The notes below the pieces were generated by a model. The model did not search any database. It was not told the DNA's origin and was given only the letters and a program-made list of their open reading frames with translations. Shown piece by piece: positions 51,501 to 58,484 of a DNA stretch of 64,000 bases. This DNA is from Gemmatimonas sp. (GTDB lineage: Bacteria; Gemmatimonadota; Gemmatimonadetes; Gemmatimonadales; Gemmatimonadaceae), in assembly GCA_025361705.1 (NCBI GenBank), contig JANYJW010000021.1:1-64000 (forward strand). The letters are read 5' to 3'. The number at the start of each line of letters is the position of its first letter. Position 1 is the first letter of the stretch. The position numbers and the translations under genes are program-made.

Positions 51501-51757
51501 AGCAGGTCGCCACCGTCGAGCAGGATCACGCGCCCGGGGTGGTCACGGCGCAGCGAATCGACGGCCGTGGCGAGGCGCGACAATCCGCGCGTGGACTCCG
51601 CGCTGTCGGCGGAGTAGTCCCAGGCGCGAACGCGCCCGTGCACGTCGGACGTCGCCGCAATGACGAGGTCGACGGGGATGCCCTGGGCGCGCGAGGCGGC
51701 CGGGGAGAAGACGATTGCGGCGCTCGCGAGGAGCGCCGCGCGGGTCAGTGGCAACAT
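48545..51757 (-). CDS. Secreted fusion of two 5'-nucleotidase modules
   Basis: Signal peptide (AALLASAAIVFSPAASRAQ). Module 1 (about 28-545): calcineurin-like motifs TSDVHGRV, DGGDLLQGNP, VGNHEFNYG, GHSHREV, then a 5_nucleotid_C domain ending near NNYRAGGGGGYGM. An Ala/Pro linker (about 560-580) joins to module 2 (to 1070): STNDFHGALEP, DGGDMFQGTP, LGNHEFDWG, SGHTHSML and NNGGIRADLL. Each module alone would be a normal secreted nucleotidase or 2',3'-cyclic phosphodiesterase. It probably releases nucleosides and phosphate outside the inner membrane. First gene of the salvage operon; TAGTTT lies 6 nt before the ATG. Confidence 0.9.
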   Translation of the reverse strand: MLPLTRAALLASAAIVFSPAASRAQGIPVDLVIAATSDVHGRVRAWDYSADSAESTRGLSRLATAVDSLRRDHPGRVILLDGGDLLQGNPLTYVASRSPGAAHPVIAAMNAMQYDATAVGNHEFNYGLPLLERAVAQARFPFLAANARRPDGSRAFPAFVMVERAGVKVGIVGATNPGAMVWDRANLQGRLTASDIIPAVRLAVDSARAAGAELVIAVLHTGLSGASSFDAAGLGDENVAATVARQVPGIDLIIFGHSHREVADTTINGVMLMQPRQWAGSLAVATVRLQNRGAAWSVIEKHGQLVRARGHDESPAVVQAVAVAHEAARTYAARAIGATPVTWRSDSARTHDTPLVDFVLDVERRTFGADLASTSAFDLGANLGPGKITAAQLAQLYPYENTLQLVKIGGASLRAYLEQSARYFVVQPAAEPSVSTDPEIPGYNFDIIGGAEYTLDLSRPLGDRVTRLRVRGRDVAASDSFTLAVNNYRAGGGGGYGMLKGARVLRDTQVEIRDLLTAEVERRGTLPIAPFADRHWSIEPAAYAAAAYRAVHQQGGRRGAAAAPAAAAAPAAAAAPATPGARTLRLISTNDFHGALEPRPDGTQGNRGGAAQVAHAIRSAQRECGDACETLLLDGGDMFQGTPASNLAFGRPVVQLYNLLGFAAGALGNHEFDWGQDTLRARIRELHQAVLGANVTYADGRAVPWIRADTIVVRGGVRIGIVGVASPLTPRTTKASNVADLRFASPAPVVNARVRALRANGATVVIVVAHDGAFCSGRGAAQTCTGEVMTLAQGITEKVDAIISGHTHSMLNTEVNGIPIVQARSGGRAIAVVDLPLSADGAVVGKARAWVRNIDSDSIPADADVAALVRDVTAGVAAKVNQVFGDLKAPMLRRGEEYALGRLIADAQRSAGQADFSVMNNGGIRADLLAGPVTYGALFEVSPFGNVLYRVTARGDALRAYFEKLYDGQRAPRVHVSGITLTWDNARPAGQRLVDARLANGQPLDDAREYRMVLSDFMLTGGDGLGLGDAARVVEPINVQDLDALITWVRKMPGGVVTVDETPRLIYPRP

Positions 51758-51763
51758 GGGACA

Positions 51764-51769
51764 AAACTA
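51764..51769 (-). promoter_or_regulatory. TAGTTT hexamer 6 nt before the nucleotidase start
   Basis: Minus-strand TAGTTT, TGTCCC, then ATG at 51757. Candidate -10 of a leaderless purine-salvage transcript. Confidence 0.4.
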
Positions 51770-51858
51770 CAGGGAGGGCGGCCCCGATGGGAGGAGGGCA
51801 CGGCCGCGGTTGACGGCGCGCAACCCGCTGGCGCAACCTTAGCCAGCCCACGCCCACC

Positions 51859-51887
51859 GATACAATTCCGTGACACCTTTGGCACTT
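51859..51887. promoter_or_regulatory. weak Pho-box-like repeat upstream of udk-phoB-phoR
   Basis: GATACAA, GTGACAC and GGCACTT at 51859, 51870 and 51881 are spaced 11 bp apart. GTGACAC is identical to the last unit of the pstC Pho box. The outer units are poor matches, so this is a tentative site for autoregulation of phoBR. Confidence 0.35.
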
Positions 51888-51943
51888 ACGATTGCGCCCT
51901 CGATCGGGCATCGTGCATTCGTTGCGCCGGCACCTTTGAAACC

Positions 51944-52570
51944 ATGAAGCCTCTCATCATCGGCATTGCCGGCGGCACCGGCTCGGGCAAGTCCACGGTG
52001 GCTCGGCGCATCGCCGAAGCCCTCACGCCCGCATCGGTCGCGTTCCTCGACATGGATGCGTACTACCGGAACTTCGTGCACCTCACGCTCGATGAGCGGA
52101 AGCAGGTGAACTGGGATCACCCCGACGCGTTCGATCTCGACTTGCTGGTCACGCACCTCGACCAGCTCGCGCGGCGGCAGGCCATCGAGAAGCCGGTGTA
52201 CGACTTCGTGGCGCATTTGCGGGCCGAGGAAAGCGTACCGGTGGCGGCGGCGGACGTCATCGTCATCGACGGGATCCTGCTGTTCGTCGACGACCGCGTG
52301 CGCGAGCGCTGCGACGTGAAGGTGTTCGTCGACACGGACGCCGACGAACGGCTGGTGCGCCGCATCCGGCGCGACACCAAGGTGCGGGGGCGGCCGCTGG
52401 AGGGAATTCTCGACCAGTACCTCACCACCGTGCAACCCATGCACCTGCAGTTCGTCGAACCGAGCAAGCGCTACGCTGACCTCATCATCCCGCGCGGCGG
52501 CCACAACACGGTGGCCATCGACCTGATCATCGCCACCATCCTGCGCCGCTTGCAGGGACAGCCGACGTGA
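51944..52570 (+). CDS. udk: Uridine kinase
   Basis: Phosphorylates uridine and cytidine in pyrimidine salvage. Walker A GIAGGTGSGKSTVA at residues 7-20, LDMDAYYRNFVHLT with the conserved acidic base, DHPDAFDLDLLV, and FVDTDADERLVRRIRRD followed by RGRP. The 208-residue length is typical. ATG at 51944 starts directly before the P-loop; no SD is visible. The stop overlaps the phoB start (GTGA), an unusual partnership with the phosphate two-component system. Confidence 0.95.
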   Translation: MKPLIIGIAGGTGSGKSTVARRIAEALTPASVAFLDMDAYYRNFVHLTLDERKQVNWDHPDAFDLDLLVTHLDQLARRQAIEKPVYDFVAHLRAEESVPVAAADVIVIDGILLFVDDRVRERCDVKVFVDTDADERLVRRIRRDTKVRGRPLEGILDQYLTTVQPMHLQFVEPSKRYADLIIPRGGHNTVAIDLIIATILRRLQGQPT

Positions 52571-53274
52571 ACGAACCCACCCCTCGCGAACGCATTCTCG
52601 TCGTCGACGACGAACCCGACATCGTCGCCCTCGTCGTCTACCACCTCGCCAAGGAGGGGTACCGCGTGTCGTCGGCTGCCAGCGGCACCGAGGCGCTCGC
52701 CACCGCGCGCCGCGAACGCCCGTCGCTGGTGGTGCTCGACCTCATGCTCCCGGGCCTCTCGGGTTTCGAGGTGCTCGAGCAAATGCGCGCCGACGAGTCC
52801 ACGGCGGGCATCGCCGTGCTGATGTTGACCGCGCGCAGGGAGGAAGCCGACCGCATCAAGGGCCTCACGCTCGGCGCGGACGACTACCTCGCCAAACCGT
52901 TCAGCCCGCAGGAACTCGTGCTGCGCGTGCGCGCCATCCTGCGGCGCAGCGCCGCGGTGCCGTCCACCGGCGACCTGCTCACCATCGGCGCACTGTCCAT
53001 TGACCGCGCCGCGCACACCGTCACCGTGCGCGGCAACGAAGTGGAACTGACGCCAACCGAGTACAAGCTGCTGCTGCTGCTCGCTGAGCGGCGCGGCCGC
53101 GTGCAGGGGCGCGCGCAGCTGCTCGAGAGCGTGTGGGAGGCCGCGCCCGACATCCAGACGCGCACCGTGGACATGCACGTGCAGCGGCTCCGCGCAAAAC
53201 TCGACGTTGCCGGCGATCTGATTGAAACGGTGCGCGGCTTCGGCTATCGCCTGCACGCGCCGCGCGAGACATGA
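52567..53274 (+). CDS. phoB: Phosphate-regulon response regulator PhoB (OmpR family)
   Basis: Receiver domain with Asp14/Asp15, phospho-acceptor Asp58 (LVVLDLMLPG) and Lys in YLAKPFSP. The C-terminal OmpR-type winged helix includes LTPTEYKLLLLLAERRG and RTVDMHVQRLRAKL. It overlaps udk and phoR by 4 bp each. PhoB identity rests on the neighbouring phoR, pst and phoU genes and on the Pho boxes found upstream of pstS and pstC. Confidence 0.93.
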   Translation: MNEPTPRERILVVDDEPDIVALVVYHLAKEGYRVSSAASGTEALATARRERPSLVVLDLMLPGLSGFEVLEQMRADESTAGIAVLMLTARREEADRIKGLTLGADDYLAKPFSPQELVLRVRAILRRSAAVPSTGDLLTIGALSIDRAAHTVTVRGNEVELTPTEYKLLLLLAERRGRVQGRAQLLESVWEAAPDIQTRTVDMHVQRLRAKLDVAGDLIETVRGFGYRLHAPRET

Positions 53275-54986
53275 AGCTCGCTCACCGCCTGCTGCTCGGC
53301 GCCCTTGGCGTGGTCGGCGTAATGGTCGTCCTGATCATCGTCCAGGTTGACCGCAAGCTTGCCCAACGCCTCACCGAAGAAACCACGTCGCGCCTGACCA
53401 CCGAAGCGCGGCTCGTGGCATTGCAGGCGACGTCGGTCGCCGATGCCGACGCGCTCGCCAACCGGCTTGGCAAGGCCACGGGCCATCGCATCACGCTGGT
53501 CGACTCGTCGGGACGCGTCATTGGCGACTCGGAGTTCGATCGCCCCGAGCTGGACCAGCTGGAGAACCACGCCACGCGCCCCGAGATCATGGCGGCGCGC
53601 GTCAGCGGCGTCGGCTCGTCGCAGCGGCACAGCGCCTCGGCGGGCAACGAGGAGATCTACGTCGCCGTGCGCGCGCCGGTCGGCTACGCGCGCGTGTCGC
53701 TGGCGACGACATCGCTCAATGCCATCGTGAGCGCGGCGCGGCGGGATGTGGCACTGGCCGGACTGGCCGCGCTGCTCGTCGCCATTGTGCTCTCGTGGGT
53801 CTTTGCCCGCAGCGTGTCGCAGCCGGTGGTGGAACTCAGTGCGGTCGCACGCGCGCTCGCCGCTGGCGACTTCAGCCGGCGCCCGGCCCGGGCCGCGCCG
53901 GGCGAGGTGGGCGATCTGGCGGTGGCCGTCGGCCGTCTGGCAGAGCAGCTGAGCGCACGCGTCGACGCACTGCGCGCCGAAGAGACGCTCGTGCGCGAGT
54001 TGGCCGAGTCGCTCAACGAAGGGATGCTCGCGCTCGACGCGCATCAGCAGGTGGTGCGCCTCAACGAGACCGCGCGGGCGCTGCTCGGCCTCCGCGCGCC
54101 GCTTCCGTTCGGCGCCGAGATGCTGCCGCGCGACCGCAGCTTCCGCGACGCCATGGCGGCCGCGCTGGCGGGCGAGACGGTGCGTGACGTGGAGGTGACC
54201 ATTGCCGGGCGCATCCTGAACATCACGGCACGCGGGCTTGATCACGGCGGCGCGGTACTGGCCCTGCTCGACCTCACGCGCCTGCGGCGGCTCGAGACGG
54301 TGCGCCGCGACTTTGTGGCGAACGTGTCGCACGAGCTCAAGACACCACTCACCGTGGTGCGCGGCTTCGCCGAGACGCTGGCCGACGACGACCCGCCGGC
54401 GGAGACTCGCAAGCAGTTTGCACAGAGCATCGCCACCCACACGCGGCGCATGCAGCGCCTGGTGGACGACCTGCTCGACCTGTCGCGCATCGAGTCGGGC
54501 GGGTGGGTGCCCGACCCGCAGCCGGTCGACATCGCAGCGGCCATGGCCGACGATGTGAGCGCCGCGCGTGCCACGGCCGACGGCAAGGGCATTCAGCTGG
54601 ACGTGTCGCTCGACGAAGCAGCACGCGAGATCTTCGCCGATCCGGTGGCGCTGCGTCAGGTCGTGAACAACCTCGTGGAAAACGCATTGCGGCACACCAC
54701 GGCGGGTAGCGTGACATTGCGCGCCGTGCGTGATCGCGACGGCGTGACGGTGAGTGTGCGCGACACCGGGTGCGGCATCACCACGGAGCACCTGCCGCGC
54801 ATCTTCGAGAGATTCTATCGGGTGGATCCGGCGCGCTCGCGCGAGCAGGGCGGCACGGGTCTTGGCCTGTCGATCGTGAAACACCTCGTGGACGCGCACG
54901 GCGGACGCGTGCGCGCCGAGAGCGTGCCGGGCACGGGGACGACGGTGAGTTGCTGGTTTCCCGACCGGATCGTGGCTGGCGGCTGA
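53271..54986 (+). CDS. phoR: Phosphate-regulon sensor kinase PhoR
   Basis: Two transmembrane segments (about 6-24 and 158-182) enclose a periplasmic domain of about 130 residues, longer than in E. coli PhoR. A HAMP domain, a PAS-like part (LAESLNEGMLALDAHQQVV, about 245-340), HisKA with FVANVSHELKTPL (His354) and HATPase_c (NNLVENALRHT, DTGCGI, GTGLGLSIVKHLVDAHGG) follow. The extracytoplasmic loop resembles Gram-positive PhoR more than the short enterobacterial form. Coupled to phoB by overlap. Confidence 0.92.
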   Translation: MKLAHRLLLGALGVVGVMVVLIIVQVDRKLAQRLTEETTSRLTTEARLVALQATSVADADALANRLGKATGHRITLVDSSGRVIGDSEFDRPELDQLENHATRPEIMAARVSGVGSSQRHSASAGNEEIYVAVRAPVGYARVSLATTSLNAIVSAARRDVALAGLAALLVAIVLSWVFARSVSQPVVELSAVARALAAGDFSRRPARAAPGEVGDLAVAVGRLAEQLSARVDALRAEETLVRELAESLNEGMLALDAHQQVVRLNETARALLGLRAPLPFGAEMLPRDRSFRDAMAAALAGETVRDVEVTIAGRILNITARGLDHGGAVLALLDLTRLRRLETVRRDFVANVSHELKTPLTVVRGFAETLADDDPPAETRKQFAQSIATHTRRMQRLVDDLLDLSRIESGGWVPDPQPVDIAAAMADDVSAARATADGKGIQLDVSLDEAAREIFADPVALRQVVNNLVENALRHTTAGSVTLRAVRDRDGVTVSVRDTGCGITTEHLPRIFERFYRVDPARSREQGGTGLGLSIVKHLVDAHGGRVRAESVPGTGTTVSCWFPDRIVAGG

Positions 54987-55012
54987 GACAATTTGGCCGG
55001 CGGCCATCGGCC

Positions 55013-55041
55013 GTGGCACGACCGTTACACGACGGTGATGG
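55013..55041. promoter_or_regulatory. Pho box upstream of pstS
   Basis: GTGGCAC (55013), GTTACAC (55024) and GTGATGG (55035) recur every 11 bp with 4-bp spacers. On the reverse strand GTGTAAC and GTGCCAC resemble the PhoB half-site CTGTCAT. GTTACAC is shared exactly with the pstC box. It lies about 90 bp before the pstS start. Confidence 0.6.
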
Positions 55042-55131
55042 TGGCGCAATGGTCAGCGGGCATCGTCCCTGTGTCGGATGGTCATACGACGTGGCCTCGA
55101 CATCGTGACGACACCCCTCCCGGAGCAGCTC

Positions 55132-56163
55132 GTGCGTCTTCGCACTCTCGCCGCAGTCCTCGGTTTCTCGGCCCTCGGCACGGCCGCCAACGCCCAGTCG
55201 GTGGACCTCACCGGCGCCGGCGCGACGTTTCCGTATCCCATCTACAGCAAGTGGTTCTCCGACTACGCGACGACGGCCGGCGTGCGGATCAACTATCAGT
55301 CCATCGGGTCGGGCGGTGGCATTCGCCAGCTCTCCGAGCAGACCGTCGACTTCGGCGCGTCGGACGCGCCGATGAGCGACGCCGAGCTGGCCAAGGCGAA
55401 GGGCGGCAAGGTGCTGCACTTCCCGACGGTGCTCGGTGCCGTGGTGGTGACGTACAACCTGGCCGAGGCCACCAAGGCGCTGCGGCTCTCCGGCGCGGTA
55501 CTGGGTGACATCTTCCTCGGCAAGATCACGAAGTGGAACGACTCGCGCATCGCCGCGCTCAACGTCGGGGTGGCGCTACCGGCCAAGGACATTCTCGTCG
55601 TCCATCGTTCCGATGGCAGCGGCACGAGCTTCATCTTCACCGACTACCTGACGGCGGCGAGCACGGCGTGGGCGGCCGGTCCGGGCAAGGGAAAGGAAGT
55701 CCAGTGGCCGGTGGGACTGGGCGGCAAGGGCAACGAGGGTGTCGCCGGACAGGTACGGCAGATTGCCGGTTCGATTGGGTATGTGGAGCTCGCCTACGCG
55801 CGGCAGAACAAGCTCGCGTACGCCGAGCTCCAGAACGCCAGCGGTGCGTTTGTGGCACCGACCATCGAGGCGATCACCGAAGCGGCGGCCGCGGCGGCCA
55901 AGACGCTCGAAAAGGACACCGACTACCGCGTGTCGATCGTGAACGCGCCCGGCAAGAAGGCGTATCCCATCTCCTCCTTCACCTGGCTGCTCGTCTATGA
56001 GAAGATGAGCGACCCGGCCAAGGCGAAGAAGATCGCCGACTTCCTGAAGTACGCGCTGAGCGAAGGGCAGAGGTCGGCACCGGCGCTCGATTACGCTCCG
56101 CTGCCGTCGAGCGTCGCCAAGCAGTTGCAGAAGCGTGTAGCCGCGCTGGCGAGCGGTCGATAA
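55132..56163 (+). CDS. pstS: Phosphate-binding protein PstS
   Basis: Periplasmic high-affinity phosphate receptor for the Pst ABC transporter. Signal peptide (LAAVLGFSALGTAANAQS), then the diagnostic LTGAGATFPYPIYSKWF, YQSIGSGGGIRQL, DFGASDAPM and VVHRSDGSGTSFIFTDYL phosphate-contact loops. GTG at 55132 has GGAG six bases upstream. The longer frame from 55078 would place the signal peptide internally. It is followed by a strong hairpin, which could keep pstS expression above that of the downstream genes. Confidence 0.96.
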   Translation: MRLRTLAAVLGFSALGTAANAQSVDLTGAGATFPYPIYSKWFSDYATTAGVRINYQSIGSGGGIRQLSEQTVDFGASDAPMSDAELAKAKGGKVLHFPTVLGAVVVTYNLAEATKALRLSGAVLGDIFLGKITKWNDSRIAALNVGVALPAKDILVVHRSDGSGTSFIFTDYLTAASTAWAAGPGKGKEVQWPVGLGGKGNEGVAGQVRQIAGSIGYVELAYARQNKLAYAELQNASGAFVAPTIEAITEAAAAAAKTLEKDTDYRVSIVNAPGKKAYPISSFTWLLVYEKMSDPAKAKKIADFLKYALSEGQRSAPALDYAPLPSSVAKQLQKRVAALASGR

Positions 56164-56187
56164 TCTCGATCAGTTATCATGCGCCTC

Positions 56188-56221
56188 CGTCGGGGGGCCG
56201 CGATGCTGCGGCACCCCGACG
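56188..56221 (+). terminator. hairpin downstream of pstS
   Basis: CGTCGGGG pairs with CCCCGACG (8 bp), and inside it GCCGC pairs with GCGGC around GATGCT. No T-run follows. It may attenuate read-through into the porin gene or stabilise pstS mRNA. Confidence 0.55.
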
Positions 56222-56249
56222 TACACATGACCAACCATCCCACTCCCCC

Positions 56250-57377
56250 ATGTTCAATACATCCATCATGCGTCGCCTGGCCGTCCTCGCCGGCATCGTC
56301 CTTCCCGCGACGCTCTCGGCGCAGGCTGCCGCCGCGCCCAAGCTCGATGTCTCGGGCCTCATCTTCGGCGCCTTCAGCTATCGCACCAACGCGGGCGCGC
56401 AGAACACCAACAAGTTCGATCTTGAGCGCGTCTATTTGAACTTCCGGACGCCGGTCGCCGACCGACTCAGCATTCGCGTCACCACCGACATTGCGCCGCA
56501 GGCCGCGGGCACCGGGTACACGCTGCGCGCCAAGTACGCCTTCCTGCAGTACGACCGCCCGGCCAACGCCGCCGGATGGAGCAGCCTCGTCCGTGCGGGC
56601 GCCCTGCAGACCGTGACCATCGAGCACCACGAGTCGTTCTGGCCGCGCTGGATGGGCACGAGCACCACCGAGCGCTTCGGCTATTTCTCCTCGGCGGACG
56701 TCGGCGTCGCCGCCCAGCTCAACTTCCCCGACAAGAAGGGCGAACTGTATACCGTGATCACCAACGGCAACGGGTACGCCAATCCCGAGTCGGACCGCTT
56801 CAAGAGCTACGCGGCGCGCCTCACACTGACGCCGCTCGCCGCCGGCAAGCACGGCGTGTGGACCACGTTCACCGTGTCGCCGTGGTTCGACCTGAACACG
56901 AGTGCCAGCAAGTTCGTCGCCGGCGGCACGGGGCAACTCGGCGCGGTGGGCGAAGGCCTGACCAAGAACCGCTACGGCGTGTGGGTTGGCATCAAGGACC
57001 CGCGCCTCGTGCTCGCGGCGAACGTCTCGCAGCGCATTGACGGCGTGGAGAGCGGCCTCAACACGGCCGCCGCGCCGCGCAGCGTCACCGACGTGACGGG
57101 CCGTCTCGTTTCGTTCCTTACGGTCATTCGCCCCTTCCAACTGGCCGACGCCAAGTCCAAGTCGCCGCTCAGCCTGATGGCGCGGTACGACGCGGTGAAG
57201 CCCAACACGGCACTGTCGCAATCGAATCACCTGTTCGAAGGATCCGTGATCCTCGACGTGGCTGGCAGCAAGCGGGCGCAGGTAGCGCTTGACTTCCAGG
57301 AGACGCTGGGCGACGTGCCAGCGGCAACCATCGCCCCCGACAAGCGCCTTCAGGTGCGGCTGACGACGTCGTTCTAG
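56250..57377 (+). CDS. Phosphate-selective porin-like outer-membrane protein (OprP/OprO-like)
   Basis: Signal peptide (RRLAVLAGIVLPATLSAQA). The rest is a beta-barrel pattern with alternating strands: FDLERVYLNFRTPVADRLSI, AKYAFLQYDRPANAAGWSS, ERFGYFSSADVGVAAQLNF, and a terminal RLQVRLTTSF ending in Phe as required for barrel insertion. Arg/Lys-rich strands would suit phosphate. The Pst context supports that role. Start is ATG 56250 or ATG 56268; neither has a clear SD. Confidence 0.8.
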   Translation: MFNTSIMRRLAVLAGIVLPATLSAQAAAAPKLDVSGLIFGAFSYRTNAGAQNTNKFDLERVYLNFRTPVADRLSIRVTTDIAPQAAGTGYTLRAKYAFLQYDRPANAAGWSSLVRAGALQTVTIEHHESFWPRWMGTSTTERFGYFSSADVGVAAQLNFPDKKGELYTVITNGNGYANPESDRFKSYAARLTLTPLAAGKHGVWTTFTVSPWFDLNTSASKFVAGGTGQLGAVGEGLTKNRYGVWVGIKDPRLVLAANVSQRIDGVESGLNTAAAPRSVTDVTGRLVSFLTVIRPFQLADAKSKSPLSLMARYDAVKPNTALSQSNHLFEGSVILDVAGSKRAQVALDFQETLGDVPAATIAPDKRLQVRLTTSF

Positions 57378-57395
57378 GTCACCATGGCGCGGGTC

Positions 57396-57435
57396 GTGAC
57401 AGATCCGTTACACGGCGCGCACAGAAGGGTGACAC
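57396..57435. promoter_or_regulatory. four-unit Pho box upstream of pstC
   Basis: GTGACAG (57396), GTTACAC (57407), CGCACAG (57418) and GTGACAC (57429) repeat exactly every 11 bp with 4-bp spacers. Reversed they read GTGTCAC, CTGTGCG, GTGTAAC, CTGTCAC, close to the PhoB half-site CTGTCAT. It is the clearest regulatory site in the window, 67 bp before the pstC start. Confidence 0.75.
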
Positions 57436-57501
57436 GGCCAAGGGATGTTTGATCGAGGGCGGCGGATTCTTCCGTCGCCCTCGACTCCCTTTGGAGCCTG
57501 A

Positions 57502-58440
57502 TTGCCCTCGACTTCGCTGCACGGCGCCTCCGCTGGCGACCGCATCTACAGGTTCGCAACGACTGCCTTTGCGCTGAGCATTCCGCTGCTGCTCGTGCTC
57601 CTGGGCGTCGAGGTGGCGGTCGCCGCGTGGCCGGCATTGAAGGCCTTCAAATTCTCCTTCCTGACGTCGAGCGACTGGGACGCGGTGAACGGCGTCTTCG
57701 GAGCCGCGCCGGCGATCTACGGCACTATCGTCTCCTCGGCGCTCGCGCTCGTCATTGCCACGCCGCTCGCCATCGGCGTGGCCATCTTCCTTTCCGAGTT
57801 CGCCCCCGCCTGGCTTCGGCAGCCGGTGGCGTTCTTCGTCGACCTGCTCGCGGCCATCCCAAGCGTCGTCTACGGCCTCTGGGGGATCTTCGTGCTGGTG
57901 CCGCTGCTGCGCGAGCACGTGATGCCCTTTCTCGCCGACCGGCTGCATCTGGGGAACACGCCCTTCTTCTCGGGCCCGGCGTATGGCCCGTCGATGCTCG
58001 CCGCCGGACTGATCCTCGCCATCATGGTGCTGCCGTACATCAGCTCCGTCACGCGCGAGGTGCTGATGGCGGTGCCGCGCGCGCAGCGCGAGGCGGCACT
58101 GGCACTCGGCGCCACGCGCTGGGAGATGATCCGCGGCGCCGTGCTGCCGTATGCCAGCTCGGGCATCATGGGTGGCGTCATCCTTGGCCTCGGCCGCGCA
58201 CTGGGCGAGACGATGGCGGTGACGATGGTCATCGGCAACCGCCATGAGATCTCGGCGTCGCTCTTCGCGCCGGGCTACACCATGGCGTCGCTCATCGCCA
58301 ACGAGTTTTCCGAGGCGACCAACGACATGCATCTCTCCGCGTTGATGGGCGTGGGCGCGGTGCTCCTCGCCATCACGCTCGTGGTCAACATCATCGCGCG
58401 CTGGCTCGTGTGGCGCGTGCAGCGGCAGGCGCGCGCATGA
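57502..58440 (+). CDS. pstC: Phosphate ABC transporter permease PstC
   Basis: Six hydrophobic segments and the cytoplasmic loop EAALALGATRWEMIRGAVLP with the permease EAA motif. The SVVYGLWGIFVLVPLL segment is typical of PstC. TTG at 57502 is supported by GGAG five bases upstream. It overlaps pstA by 4 bp. With PstA it forms the inner-membrane channel fed by PstS. Confidence 0.95.
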   Translation: MPSTSLHGASAGDRIYRFATTAFALSIPLLLVLLGVEVAVAAWPALKAFKFSFLTSSDWDAVNGVFGAAPAIYGTIVSSALALVIATPLAIGVAIFLSEFAPAWLRQPVAFFVDLLAAIPSVVYGLWGIFVLVPLLREHVMPFLADRLHLGNTPFFSGPAYGPSMLAAGLILAIMVLPYISSVTREVLMAVPRAQREAALALGATRWEMIRGAVLPYASSGIMGGVILGLGRALGETMAVTMVIGNRHEISASLFAPGYTMASLIANEFSEATNDMHLSALMGVGAVLLAITLVVNIIARWLVWRVQRQARA

Positions 58441-58484
58441 ACACGCGCATGAGCGCGCGCATGAGCACGCGCATGAGCACGCGC
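58437..58484 (+). repeat. 12-bp tandem repeat carrying four in-frame ATG codons
   Basis: Four units of ATGAGCACGCGC with two substitutions (ATGAACACGCGC and ATGAGCGCGCGC first) at the 5' end of pstA. Unit number changes would keep the frame and add or remove start codons. Confidence 0.9.

Noticed and set aside
51861-51866. TACAAT as the udk promoter -10
   Set aside because: A good hexamer, but no -35 at 16-18 bp, and it overlaps the possible Pho-box unit.
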